The position numbers were made by a program, and so were the translations under genes. Below the pieces are notes generated by a model. That model did no database searches and was not told the origin of the DNA. It saw nothing but the letters and a program-made list of their open reading frames with translations. DNA of 64,000 nucleotides, from the NCBI GenBank assembly GCA_934090795.1, contig CAKOJQ010000003.1:91876-155875 (forward strand), written 5' to 3'. Positions 18,065 to 27,524 of this stretch are shown here, piece after piece (the first letter of the stretch is position 1; each line of letters starts with the position of its first letter). The DNA comes from an uncultured Bacilli bacterium (GTDB lineage: Bacteria; Bacillota_I; Bacilli_A; RF39; UBA660).

Positions 18065-19567
18065 ATTATTATAGTTAGTATAACCACTATCACAACTATA
18101 TTTATCAATATTATATGTATGAGAACAAGTTGAACCGCTTAAATCCCACCAGTCATCACACTTATATCCAATAATTACTGACTTTCCAACACAGTTATTT
18201 ATCCAGTTAGTTCCAGAACATGAACATCCTGAAGTATAATTGCAGGTTCCTTTTACTCTCATGCCATTTGGGTGATCTATTGTTTTAGCCACACATGAAC
18301 ATGATCCTGTATATCTAGTGCCATACTTTGGAGTAGCTGCTTTTGTTTGTGTGATTTTTTCAGTCTTTTTCGTTATTGCTTTTACATCTATTTTACACGT
18401 ATTTAGATTACCTGCAATATCTTTTACATAGAAAGTATGTGTTCCAGCTGAAATTGCTTTTGTTTGACTATTTGATCCTGAATATGAAGAATCCCATCCA
18501 AAATATGCTACACCATTATCATCATTATATGTTGCAACTACATTTGTATCATTTAAATCAAGCGAACATGTAGGTTTCACATTATCTATTGGAACATTCG
18601 ATGTACATATACCACTATTACCTGCCTTATCATAAACTGTAAATGTACGATTTTGTTTAATTCCTACAAAAGTTTGACTTGGCATTACACAACCACTACC
18701 TACATCACTGCAAGTAACCTCAACAGTCCAACCATTCGTATAATCTCCACCAGTTACATTAGTAGTACAAGTTGGTGCAACAATATCTGCTTTAATTTTA
18801 ATAATTATAACAACATCCTCATTAGGCATTGTAAAAGAAAAATTATTATTATTTTGACACAAATCATTTATACATTCAACACTTTCTAATTGATTAACAA
18901 CAGAATCATAATCAAATGAAACATTAACTATATCATTAGGATAATATTTCCCATTTCCTTTTATATTTAAAGCAAGCCCATTTTCACTAATAATTTTAAC
19001 TTGATATTTAACTGCTTTAGTATATATATAATTTATATCCAAGTCATAATTTTCACTATCATCTCTAATTGGAACATTAATTTTAATACTAAAGTCATTA
19101 TCATTACCTGCTCTATTAATTTTTATATCCAAATTCTCTTTAGGAGGAACAGATATTTCTCTAACAGTTTGCGTTTCAATAACATTACCCTTACCTCTCT
19201 TATAAGCTAAAAAATATTTATTATTATTTTCATAATATAATATATATCCTTCATTATTTTTAGCATTATTACTATCATATAATATTTTAACACAATTAAC
19301 TTTACTAGCAGTTGCTGGAACAATATTATTACTATTATCATCAAAATCACAATTTGCTATTGGCGTACTTTCTAATCCAAAAGAATCTAAATCTTTTTGA
19401 ACCTCTCTTGTAATTATCAACACTGACACTTTATTATTATTACTATTATTTTGTCTATCATTTGCATTTTTTATTGTAATAACAATTTGAAATAAAAATA
19501 CCATTACAATCGAAATTAACGCAATACTAACAATTATTTCAATTAACGTTAACCCTTTCTTATTCAT
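18041..19567 (-). CDS. prepilin-like secreted protein with Ig-like and Cys-rich domains
   Basis: 508 residues. The N terminus MNKKGLTLIEIIVSIALIS is a class III (type IV pilin-like) signal: G^LTLIE followed by a hydrophobic helix to about residue 28. Residues 30-260 are of unknown fold. Two Ig/HYR-like units follow at about 265-400, each with Cys pairs (PTCTTNVTGGDYTNGWTVEV; FYVKDIAGNLNTC). The last 90 residues are cysteine-rich (at least ten Cys). It has a strong SD, AAGGAGG. No prepilin peptidase, PilB or PilC gene is in the window, so it must use distant machinery. It is probably a pseudopilin-anchored adhesin; that role is inferred. Confidence 0.75.
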   Translation of the reverse strand: MNKKGLTLIEIIVSIALISIVMVFLFQIVITIKNANDRQNNSNNNKVSVLIITREVQKDLDSFGLESTPIANCDFDDNSNNIVPATASKVNCVKILYDSNNAKNNEGYILYYENNNKYFLAYKRGKGNVIETQTVREISVPPKENLDIKINRAGNDNDFSIKINVPIRDDSENYDLDINYIYTKAVKYQVKIISENGLALNIKGNGKYYPNDIVNVSFDYDSVVNQLESVECINDLCQNNNNFSFTMPNEDVVIIIKIKADIVAPTCTTNVTGGDYTNGWTVEVTCSDVGSGCVMPSQTFVGIKQNRTFTVYDKAGNSGICTSNVPIDNVKPTCSLDLNDTNVVATYNDDNGVAYFGWDSSYSGSNSQTKAISAGTHTFYVKDIAGNLNTCKIDVKAITKKTEKITQTKAATPKYGTRYTGSCSCVAKTIDHPNGMRVKGTCNYTSGCSCSGTNWINNCVGKSVIIGYKCDDWWDLSGSTCSHTYNIDKYSCDSGYTNYNNLWCYKKD

Positions 19568-19568
19568 A

Positions 19569-20723
19569 TTATATCCTCCTTAAAGCCATTTCTTCTTTAT
19601 TTATATTTGTCTCAATTGCTATTCTTTCATTAACAAACATTAAAAATAAAACATTCATTAAAAATGATCCACCATAAGACAAAAACGGAACAGGTACTCC
19701 AGTAAGTGGAATTAAAGCAAGAATTCCTAAAAAGTTAACAGCTAAATGAAGAAGTATATAACAAAATGTTCCATAGGCTATAATTGAGCCTCTAATTGTT
19801 GATGCTTCTTTAGATATTTTAAGTAATCTAAATAATAATAATACATACATAAGTATAACTACTGATGCACCTAACACACCTATCTCCTCTACTATTATTG
19901 GAAATATAAAATCTGTATGTGCCTCTGGTAAATATAAATACTTTTGAGTAGAATTACCAAGTCCCTTACCAAACAAACCACCATTAGATATGGCAATAAA
20001 TCCATTACAAACTTGATAACCTGTTTTTTCAGTATATCTTGTACAAGGAGATTTAAAATTCAAACGATCTGCTTGTTCTTTAGTTAACAAATTACCAGAT
20101 AACGCAACAAATATAACTAAAAAACATACAGCAATAACACCAGAAATTTTAAGTAAGTTATATACTTTAGTTTTAATTGGCAAATAAAGAATTAATAATC
20201 CAAAGATACCAGCTATAATTATAGCAGTTCCTAAATCAGGTTGAATTGCAACAAATCCTATTCCAATAGCACTTAAAATTATAGGAAGCATCACCTTCTT
20301 ATTATCATAATTTTTTGTTTGAATTAGTTTTTCAAAATAAACACCAAAATACAAAATCATTGCTGATTTAAAAAACTCACTAGGTTGAATTCTAATAGGT
20401 CCCACCTGAAACCATGACTTAGCACTATTGGTAATTGTTCCATAAGGAAATATTAACGCTAAAATAATTAAAAAAAGAAAAAAATAACCTTTAGCTAATA
20501 TTTTATATTTACTAGTTGGAATTCTTAAAACTAAAAATATCCCAACAAACCACATTACAATTGCAATAAAAGCTTGACGCTTAAAAAAATATGTTTCTTC
20601 TACTTTATTATAAAGCACTGCTGAAATTGAAGATGCACTAAAAACCATTACTAAACCAAATATAGTAAAGATTAATATAATAAGTAAAAGTTTTTTATCT
20701 AATTTTTTAAATAACTTTTTCAT
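19569..20723 (-). CDS. ftsW: peptidoglycan glycosyltransferase FtsW/RodA family
   Basis: 384 residues, about ten membrane helices, with SEDS-family signatures: FSASSISAVLYNKVEETYF, QPSEFFKSAMILYFG, PDLGTAIIIAG, GGLFGKGLGNSTQKYLYLPE, HTDFIFPIIVEEIG and the C-terminal VPVPFLSYGGSFLM. It polymerises lipid II glycan strands with a partner class B PBP. FtsW is preferred over RodA because of the LPEAHTDFIFPIIVEE segment, but no divisome neighbour proves it. It ends two bases before the prepilin gene begins and is probably co-transcribed with it. Confidence 0.9.
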   Translation of the reverse strand: MKKLFKKLDKKLLLIILIFTIFGLVMVFSASSISAVLYNKVEETYFFKRQAFIAIVMWFVGIFLVLRIPTSKYKILAKGYFFLFLIILALIFPYGTITNSAKSWFQVGPIRIQPSEFFKSAMILYFGVYFEKLIQTKNYDNKKVMLPIILSAIGIGFVAIQPDLGTAIIIAGIFGLLILYLPIKTKVYNLLKISGVIAVCFLVIFVALSGNLLTKEQADRLNFKSPCTRYTEKTGYQVCNGFIAISNGGLFGKGLGNSTQKYLYLPEAHTDFIFPIIVEEIGVLGASVVILMYVLLLFRLLKISKEASTIRGSIIAYGTFCYILLHLAVNFLGILALIPLTGVPVPFLSYGGSFLMNVLFLMFVNERIAIETNINKEEMALRRI

Positions 20724-20751
20724 CTAGCACCTACTATAATAATTTTACCAC

Positions 20752-20779
20752 AAAAAAACTTGTAAATAAACCCAAGTGT
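20752..20779 (-). terminator. weak terminator after the 19-codon ORF
   Basis: Stem ACTTG/CAAGT with a 10-base loop and a T7 tract on the minus strand (20758-20752), between the small ORF and ftsW. Confidence 0.5.
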
Positions 20780-20801
20780 TTAATAAATATTTGTTGTTAT
20801 T

Positions 20802-20861
20802 TTATTTAATTTCCTCTTCTTCTAATATTTCAGGTAAATCATCTTTAAAAACTTCCATCAT
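20802..20861 (-). CDS. possible 19-residue acidic micropeptide
   Basis: Reads MMEVFKDDLPEILEEEEIK then TAA. GAGAG lies six bases before the first ATG, and a TATAAT box lies about 25 bases further upstream. It is bounded by the smc terminator on one side and a weak terminator on the other, so a separate transcript of about 150 bases is plausible. It could equally be a non-coding RNA or chance. No homologue is recognised. Confidence 0.3.
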   Translation of the reverse strand: MMEVFKDDLPEILEEEEIK

Positions 20862-20910
20862 CACTGTCTCTCAATTAAATGATATTATATAATAAACAAA
20901 ATAATTTATA

Positions 20911-20940
20911 AAAAAACTTGTAATATTTCATACAAGTTTA
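20911..20940 (-). terminator. smc terminator
   Basis: Nine-pair stem AAACTTGTA/TACAAGTTT followed by a T run on the minus strand, directly at the smc stop. Confidence 0.85.
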
Positions 20941-20941
20941 A

Positions 20942-23872
20942 TTAATCTAATTTAACACTAACTAACTTAGATACACCTGATTCTTGCATTGTTATTCCAT
21001 ATAAACTAGAAGCATACTCCATAGTTCTTTTCTTATGTGTAATAACAATAAACTGAGTCTTATTATTATATTCTTTTAAATAATTACCAAATATATCTAC
21101 GTTTGCTTCATCAAGTGCAGCCTCTGCTTCATCTAATATACAAAATGGAACAGTTCTAATATTTAAAGTTGCAAATAAAAGTGCTAGCGCTGTCATAGAT
21201 GCTTCTCCACCAGATAATGTCTTTAAACTCTTAATTTCTTTTCCTGGAGGACAAGCCTTAATTTCTAATCCACTGGTTAAAATATTATTTTCATCTAGTA
21301 ATACAAGCCTTCCTTCTCCTCCTCTAAACAATTTCTTAAACACTTTACAAAATTCATTATTTAAAGCATTAAAAGTAGTAGTTAATCTATCTTTCATAGT
21401 TTCATCTAATTCATTAATAATTTCTAATAAATCATTAATAGAACCAGTTAAATCATCTTTTTGTTTAGTTAAAAATTCATATCTCGTATTAATACGATCA
21501 AATTCACTAATAGCTCCTGTATTAACCTCCCCTAAAGCCTTAATATCTCTTTTTAGATTATTAACTTTAATTCTAGCATCAGTTATATTCATATCTAAAT
21601 TATATTCTTTAGCCTTATCATAAGTCATACCATATTCTTCACTTAATCTAACTAAATAATTATCTAATTTATTTTCTTCTTTACTAATAGTTACTTCTAA
21701 AGTTCGAACATCATTCATTATTTTATTATATTCACTATTTTGTTTACGACTAGCTAGTTCTAATTCGTTAATCTCACTTTGCAAATCATTTTTATTTAAT
21801 TTAAGTTCATTAATACTTAATTCTAACTTTTCTTTTTCTCCATTAACTTTATAATACTCATCTAATATATCTTGTAACTTACTAGATATATCATTATTAA
21901 GTAGTCCAACACTACCATTAATCTCATTATTAACACTAATTAAATTATTGTTAAGTGACTCCACTTCATTATTTTTTCTTAATAAATATTCTTTAGCACT
22001 ATTAAGTTCATTATTAGCATCAAATACTTTTCTCTCTAAAATAGTCACATCTTTATCATGAGCGTTTATTTCTTCTTCTTTTAATTTTATTTCATTAATT
22101 TTAGAATTTAATAACTTAATTTTATTTTCTAGTTCAAACTTTTGACTCATCATACTTGTAACTGATTTATTAGTTCCACCAGTAATTGAACCACCCGCAT
22201 TAATAATATCTCCATCTAAAGTAACAATCTTATACATATGATTAATTATTTTAGCAACATTAGTAGCATTAGTTAAATTATCAACTACAATTACATTGCC
22301 TAGGGCATTTAAAACTATATTACGATACTTAGGATCAAACTTACATAAATCAGATGCAATCCCTATAAAACAAGGAACAACTTCTAATTTCTTTAAAGAT
22401 ATATCATCTACTCTTTTAGCTTTAATAACATTTAAAGGATAAAATGTTGCTCTTCCTAAATTATTTTGTCTTAAATAATAAACTGCTTCTTTAGCACTTA
22501 CCTCATTATCCGTAACAATAACATTAGCATTAAAACCAAGAGCAGTATCAATCGCTAAGGAATATTTTTCTTCAGTCTCAATTAACTTGCCAAGTATATC
22601 ATGTATTCCCCTTAAGCGATGATTATTTAAAATACTTTTAACTGCATAAGGAAGTTTACTATCATTTAAAGTACTATTTTCTAATATTTCAATTTGACTC
22701 TTTAAATACATTTCATCTTTATTTAACTTACCTAAATCACTAAGTAATAAATTCTTCTTAATATTTTCATTTTTATATTCTGTAACTAGTTCATTATATT
22801 TTTTATCTAACAAATTTAAATTATTCTTTTTAAGTTCTATTTCTTCTTTTAATGATTCTAAATCATTAGTTATTTTTAATTTGTTTTCTTTTAGATTTAT
22901 AATATTAGCCTGTAACTTAGCATCATCTACTTCATATTTTTCTCTTTCAATCATAATTTGTTTTTCACTTGCTAAGTTAGATAATTGTTTAGTTATCTTA
23001 AATAATTCATCACTTTTCTTACTTATTTCTTCTTCTATTTTTAATACTTGAACTTTAAGTGCATCTATTTTAGCTCCATCAACTAAATTATTATTCTCAT
23101 TCACCATTAAATCATTAGATAATTTATCTAACTCTTCTTTATGTTTCTTATAAGAATCATTTATATCGGTTATATCCATAGCAAGAAGTGCGATTTCTGT
23201 ACTTTCTAAGTCTTTTTTATAATCTAAATATTTATGAGCAGTTGCTGCCTGTTCTTTCAAAGGCTCTAAATTAACACTTAATTCATCAATAATTAAATTA
23301 ATCTTTTCAATATTATCGTTAGTTTTATCTAACTTTCTTAAAGCATCTTCTTTTCTTTTTTTATACATTAAAACGCCTGCTGCTTCTTCTAAAATAACTC
23401 TTTTATCCTCAGGTTTCCCATCAATAATTTCACCTATTTTACCTTGGGAAATAATTGATAATGAATTAACATTAGTTCCCGAATCTAAAAATAAATTAAT
23501 AATATCTTTTAATCTACAAGTAGAATTATTTATATAATACTCATTTTCTCCAGTAGAATAAACAACTCTTTTTATCTCTATTTCAGTTAAATCACTTTTT
23601 AAATAATGATCTGAATTATCAAATGTAAGTGATACCCATGCTCTAGTTAGTGGACTTCTTGACTTACTTCCATTAAAAATAAAATCAGAAGAATTATTTC
23701 CTCTAATATCTTTAAGTGATTGTTCTCCTAGTACCCATTTAATTGCATCTACTATATTGCTTTTTCCTGATCCATTAGGTCCAACTATTGCTGTTATCCC
23801 ATCTTTTATATCAATTGTTACTTTATCAGCAAAGGATTTAAATCCATGAATACTTATTCTTAATAATTTCAT
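20942..23872 (-). CDS. smc: chromosome segregation protein SMC (short)
   Basis: 976 residues. The N-terminal head has Walker A GPNGSGKSNIVDAIKW (about 32-47) and SLSIISQGKIGEI; the C-terminal head has signature LSGGEASMTALALLF and Walker B FCILDEAEAALDEANV. The hinge (about 410-540) contains DTALGFNANVIVTDN and GGSITGGTN, flanked by antiparallel coiled coils. Bacterial SMC is usually about 1150-1200 residues, so both coiled-coil arms are shortened by about 100 residues each; the heads and hinge look complete. It overlaps rnc by four bases (ATGA). With ScpA/B (not in the window) it organises the chromosome. Confidence 0.96.
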   Translation of the reverse strand: MKLLRISIHGFKSFADKVTIDIKDGITAIVGPNGSGKSNIVDAIKWVLGEQSLKDIRGNNSSDFIFNGSKSRSPLTRAWVSLTFDNSDHYLKSDLTEIEIKRVVYSTGENEYYINNSTCRLKDIINLFLDSGTNVNSLSIISQGKIGEIIDGKPEDKRVILEEAAGVLMYKKRKEDALRKLDKTNDNIEKINLIIDELSVNLEPLKEQAATAHKYLDYKKDLESTEIALLAMDITDINDSYKKHKEELDKLSNDLMVNENNNLVDGAKIDALKVQVLKIEEEISKKSDELFKITKQLSNLASEKQIMIEREKYEVDDAKLQANIINLKENKLKITNDLESLKEEIELKKNNLNLLDKKYNELVTEYKNENIKKNLLLSDLGKLNKDEMYLKSQIEILENSTLNDSKLPYAVKSILNNHRLRGIHDILGKLIETEEKYSLAIDTALGFNANVIVTDNEVSAKEAVYYLRQNNLGRATFYPLNVIKAKRVDDISLKKLEVVPCFIGIASDLCKFDPKYRNIVLNALGNVIVVDNLTNATNVAKIINHMYKIVTLDGDIINAGGSITGGTNKSVTSMMSQKFELENKIKLLNSKINEIKLKEEEINAHDKDVTILERKVFDANNELNSAKEYLLRKNNEVESLNNNLISVNNEINGSVGLLNNDISSKLQDILDEYYKVNGEKEKLELSINELKLNKNDLQSEINELELASRKQNSEYNKIMNDVRTLEVTISKEENKLDNYLVRLSEEYGMTYDKAKEYNLDMNITDARIKVNNLKRDIKALGEVNTGAISEFDRINTRYEFLTKQKDDLTGSINDLLEIINELDETMKDRLTTTFNALNNEFCKVFKKLFRGGEGRLVLLDENNILTSGLEIKACPPGKEIKSLKTLSGGEASMTALALLFATLNIRTVPFCILDEAEAALDEANVDIFGNYLKEYNNKTQFIVITHKKRTMEYASSLYGITMQESGVSKLVSVKLD

Positions 23873-24519
23873 TTAATTCCACCACTACTTTTCTTAATTG
23901 CATCACGTGCTGCATTTTGTTCTGCTTCTTTTTTACTTTTACCAATACCACTACCATAAAGCATTCCATCAACCCTTGCTTCTACCTCAAATGTTTTATC
24001 ATGAGATGGACCATATTCATTTACAACAATATATTCAACACTCTTTTGATTAGTTTGAACTAATTCTTGTAAATAAGATTTATAATCACTTAAATAAACA
24101 TTATTTTCTTCTATTTTAGGTATAATTATATCATAAATAAACTCTTTAGCTTTAGATAATCCATTATTTAAATAAATACTAGCAATAACTGCTTCAAAAA
24201 CATCAGCAACAATTGTTGCATTAACCTCATTATGCATTCCATTACCAACCTTAATATACTTTGCTAAATTAATATCCTTAGCATAAGCATCTAAGGCTTC
24301 TTCACAAACATACATAGATCTCTTCTTACTCATTTTACCTTCTGCAAGCTTAGTATTTTTAAAAAAATAATCAGATATTACTAGTTCTAATACTGCATCC
24401 CCTAAATATTCTAATCTTTCATAAGATTCTTCATTATGTTCATTAGCATAACTAGTATGAGTTAGTGCTGTTTGTAAATACTTATTATCCATTGTTAAAC
24501 CATATTTAGTTAAATCCAT
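23869..24519 (-). CDS. rnc: ribonuclease III
   Basis: 216 residues. The catalytic RIIID domain has the signature ERLEYLGDAVLELVISDYF (about 32-50) and the second acidic site in VADVFEAVIASIYL. The double-stranded RNA-binding domain follows (DYKSYLQELVQ...GSGIGKSKKEAEQNAARDAI in parts). It cuts double-stranded RNA in rRNA and mRNA processing. The order rnc-smc is the normal Bacillota arrangement; the TGA stop overlaps the smc ATG, which also shows TGA is read as stop here. Confidence 0.97.
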   Translation of the reverse strand: MDLTKYGLTMDNKYLQTALTHTSYANEHNEESYERLEYLGDAVLELVISDYFFKNTKLAEGKMSKKRSMYVCEEALDAYAKDINLAKYIKVGNGMHNEVNATIVADVFEAVIASIYLNNGLSKAKEFIYDIIIPKIEENNVYLSDYKSYLQELVQTNQKSVEYIVVNEYGPSHDKTFEVEARVDGMLYGSGIGKSKKEAEQNAARDAIKKSSGGIK

Positions 24520-24587
24520 AAGTTTATCACCTTTATCCTGTAAACATTATAAACTATATTTAATTTATTTGCTAGATTAATAAAGAA

Positions 24588-24622
24588 AAAAACTAATATT
24601 ATTAATATTAATACTAGTTTTT
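24588..24622 (-). terminator. terminator of the C39-like peptidase gene
   Basis: Long stem AAACTAGTATT/AATATTAGTTT (one bulge or mismatch) with TTTTTTTC after it on the minus strand, at the stop codon. Confidence 0.8.
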
Positions 24623-25952
24623 AATTAGGATAATATATTGCTCTTTTACCATATAAATTATATATTTTTTCTACTTGTTTACGATTATAAGTTTCTATTT
24701 TACCAGTATAAGAATCAGATACTATAACTTTACTTTTATTAAAACCAATTACAACCACACAATGTAGCTTACATATCCAATTTATTTTTTCTCCAGTTTC
24801 TTTATAAATCCAGTTAGTACATATATCCGTATTTTGCATATTAACTGATGCCCATATTTGAACAGGTATTCCTTTTTTAACTATTTCAAGTACTTCATCT
24901 AAAGAATGTCCAGTATAATCAATCATTCCTGATTTAAATTTATTAGCGATTTTAATTATTGGTTTTTGATAGACACCATAACCATGGCTATCAGTAGGAT
25001 CTCCTACAAATTCAAGTTCAGGATTACCTCCATAATATACGCCATCTTCATAATGAGGACCATCCCCCTTTTTTAATGCATTAACTAATTGACTCATACT
25101 TACTTCTATCTTATAAAATCTAAGCAAATTATATAAAGCTGAACTTTCACAACCATTAGGATAATCAGGATATTGATAATATGTTGGAAAATTATCTATT
25201 TTATAAGTAATATCTTTTTCTATAATTGTTATTTTTCTATATTTAGTAGTTTTATTTCCAAGTTTATCCTCTGCATAATATTTTATCTTATAATTTCCCG
25301 GAACACCATAATTAACACTACTATCATCAACTGTAAAATTTACCTCACCAAATCTCTTATCAACTGCTTTAACATTATTATATAAATTATATTTATTTCC
25401 GGATTCTAATGTAATATTTTTTAATCCGCTAAATATGGGTGATTCTGTATCCTCTATTATAGTTAATTTAGTACTTCCTTCAAATTTATTATCATAATTA
25501 TCATATATTTTAATTAATACTTCTTGCGTACCTAATTCTTTTTTTAGCAATAACTCATCATATTTATACAAAGATAAATCAATATCATTGACTATAAAAT
25601 CTTTAATAGAAGGTAATTCTTCATCAATGTACATTGTGACTTCTTTTAACTCTATTTTATCTATAACGTTATCATATATAATTAATTTTGATATGTACTC
25701 ATTATTATCAACTATAATTTTGATTTCATAATTACCTATTTCTTTAATATTTTCTAAGTCTTGATTGCATTTAACATTTTTAATATCTTCTTTTAGAAAA
25801 TCATTAATTGTAATTATTTCTCCATAAGGTTTTATAACCTCTTTTATTATTAACTTATGGATATTATTTTTCTTAATGATATTTAATAATAAAATAGATA
25901 TTCCAATGCATAGTATAATAATAACTATTAATATCCAATATCTTTTCTTCAT
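24621..25952 (-). CDS. membrane-anchored C39-like cysteine peptidase with Ig-like domains
   Basis: 443 residues: a membrane helix (about 5-25), then two or three bacterial Ig/HYR-like units (about 30-250, including TESPIFSGLKNITLESGNK and the DKLGNKTTKYRKITI end strand), then a Peptidase_C39_2 domain from about 252. Catalytic residues are visible: Cys in YPNGCESSALYNLLRFY, His in KLHCVVVIGF, Asp in VIVSDSYTG. The active domain is therefore outside the cell. Substrate unknown; this family includes bacteriocin-processing-like and wall-associated proteases. No partner bacteriocin gene is nearby. It has its own terminator. Confidence 0.85.
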   Translation of the reverse strand: MKKRYWILIVIIILCIGISILLLNIIKKNNIHKLIIKEVIKPYGEIITINDFLKEDIKNVKCNQDLENIKEIGNYEIKIIVDNNEYISKLIIYDNVIDKIELKEVTMYIDEELPSIKDFIVNDIDLSLYKYDELLLKKELGTQEVLIKIYDNYDNKFEGSTKLTIIEDTESPIFSGLKNITLESGNKYNLYNNVKAVDKRFGEVNFTVDDSSVNYGVPGNYKIKYYAEDKLGNKTTKYRKITIIEKDITYKIDNFPTYYQYPDYPNGCESSALYNLLRFYKIEVSMSQLVNALKKGDGPHYEDGVYYGGNPELEFVGDPTDSHGYGVYQKPIIKIANKFKSGMIDYTGHSLDEVLEIVKKGIPVQIWASVNMQNTDICTNWIYKETGEKINWICKLHCVVVIGFNKSKVIVSDSYTGKIETYNRKQVEKIYNLYGKRAIYYPN

Positions 25953-26019
25953 TATATTCCTCTATCTTTAACATATATAAATAGTATACCATGTTTTAGT
26001 AATAACTTTTAAGAAAATT

Positions 26020-26046
26020 AAAAAAACCAGACAAATTTATCTGGAA
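26020..26046 (-). terminator. terminator of the AAA/DUF4143 gene
   Basis: CCAGA/TCTGG stem extended by A/T pairs, followed by T7 on the minus strand. Confidence 0.8.
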
Positions 26047-26047
26047 T

Positions 26048-27367
26048 TTATTTTTTAATACAAAATATAGCATATAATGGAATACTTTTAATTTTAGTTT
26101 CTTCATTATATCCGAAATTTTTAGAACTTATTCTTATAGAATATTTTGGATTATAATTTTTATTATATAAAGTTAAACTTTTTGACTGAGTATTTCTTGC
26201 TGCTTTTACTTCAATTGGAATTATTCCATCATCATTATAAATCATAAAATCGATCTCAGCCTTACCAGAACTTAACCAATAATACAAACTAATATTATTA
26301 CTAACAAACTGAGTAGCAACAAAATTTTCTGTAATAGATCCTTTAAACAAAGATAAATCATCTTCTAAAATATCTTTATATTTAACTTCTAATAAATGAT
26401 TAAGTAATCCAACATCATTAAGATATAGTTTAAAGCTATCATAATCAATAAATGCAGCTAATGGTTTTTCTGGTACACTTACTTTATATGAACATAAAAT
26501 CATATTACTTGCATTTAACCAATCGAGAGGTGTATCGTATTCTCTACCCCTTCCATTTTTTTCAATTTTACTAAATTGGAATTTTCTTGACAAGTTTGCT
26601 ATTTGACTAGGTATAGAACGATATATTTTTTCTATTTTTAAAGCTTCTGAATTACTGGTAACATATGTTTTCATATCTTTAAAATAAGAATCTATTATAT
26701 TTTGTTTAATAGTAGAATCATATTTCATGATATCGCAACCATTATCTATAAAATTTTTAACTGATTCCGGCATTCCACCACAAATTAAATAATATTTATA
26801 ATATTCCATTGCTTGTATATGTAAAGGTTCAATCATTGCTGAATTATTTTCATAACATTTTTTAATCTCTTCAATTAACATTTCTTTATTGTTAGCAACT
26901 AAAAACTCTTCAAAATCCATTGGATACATATTTATCATTTTTACCTTACCAACTGGAAATGACGAATTTAATCTTTTTAACTTTACACCTAACAATGAAC
27001 CAGCACAAATAATTCTTATATTACTATGTTTTTCACAAAAAAACTTTAATTCCGATATTAATTCTTCGCTACACTGTATTTCATCAATAAAAAGTACAGT
27101 ATTTTCTTTTGTTAAATCAAAATTAACTATAGTTTGCAAATAGTTTAACTTTTGTTCTGAATTTAAATCAGTTCTTTTATATAAATCAACCACTTCAACA
27201 TTTTGAAATAAATTTACAAAAACAACATTTTCAAATTCCTTTTCACAAAACTTTTCTATAATATATGTTTTTCCAACCTGCCTAGCCCCTAATATCATTA
27301 AAGGTTTTACATTTAATGAATCATTTTTCCACTTTAGTAACTCATTATAGATTTTTCTTTTCATCAT
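26048..27367 (-). CDS. AAA_14/DUF4143 family ATPase
   Basis: 439 residues with Walker A GARQVGKTYIIEKF (about 27-40), Walker B ENTVLFIDEIQ (about 81-91), an arginine-finger-like CAGSLLG, and the C-terminal DUF4143 domain with the restriction-endonuclease-like ENFVATQF...YYWLSSGKAEIDFMI...PIEVKAARNTQSKSL (in parts). These proteins are common, often multi-copy, in anaerobes, with no settled function. The first two codons are ATG ATG; GGTGAT fits the second better. It stands alone between its promoter and terminator, with three 33-base repeats upstream. Confidence 0.88.
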   Translation of the reverse strand: MMKRKIYNELLKWKNDSLNVKPLMILGARQVGKTYIIEKFCEKEFENVVFVNLFQNVEVVDLYKRTDLNSEQKLNYLQTIVNFDLTKENTVLFIDEIQCSEELISELKFFCEKHSNIRIICAGSLLGVKLKRLNSSFPVGKVKMINMYPMDFEEFLVANNKEMLIEEIKKCYENNSAMIEPLHIQAMEYYKYYLICGGMPESVKNFIDNGCDIMKYDSTIKQNIIDSYFKDMKTYVTSNSEALKIEKIYRSIPSQIANLSRKFQFSKIEKNGRGREYDTPLDWLNASNMILCSYKVSVPEKPLAAFIDYDSFKLYLNDVGLLNHLLEVKYKDILEDDLSLFKGSITENFVATQFVSNNISLYYWLSSGKAEIDFMIYNDDGIIPIEVKAARNTQSKSLTLYNKNYNPKYSIRISSKNFGYNEETKIKSIPLYAIFCIKK

Positions 27368-27381
27368 CTATCACCACTATA

Positions 27382-27410
27382 AATATACTATAAAAATAGG
27401 AAAAAGTCAA
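27382..27410 (-). promoter_or_regulatory. promoter of the AAA/DUF4143 gene
   Basis: TTGACT (27410-27405), 17-base spacer, TATATT (27387-27382). The tandem 33-base repeats begin immediately upstream of the -35. Confidence 0.75.
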
Positions 27411-27509
27411 AATTTACACGTTTTTTGAACGACTTTTGATATAAATTTACACGTTTTTTGAACGACTTTTGTTATAAATTTACACATTTTTCGAACGACT
27501 TTTATAAAT
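27411..27509 (-). repeat. three tandem 33-base repeats upstream of the ATPase promoter
   Basis: Units start at 27411, 27444 and 27477. The first two are near identical (AATTTACACGTTTTTTGAAC then GACTTTTG.TATA); the third has AC.TTTTTCGAACG changes. The period is three helical turns, as for stacked protein-binding sites. There are no spacers, so it is not CRISPR. Confidence 0.85.
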
Positions 27510-27524
27510 TATGCCTTATTTTAA

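Noticed and set aside
27411..27509. Possible CRISPR array
   Set aside because: The 33-base units abut directly with no variable spacers and there are no cas genes.
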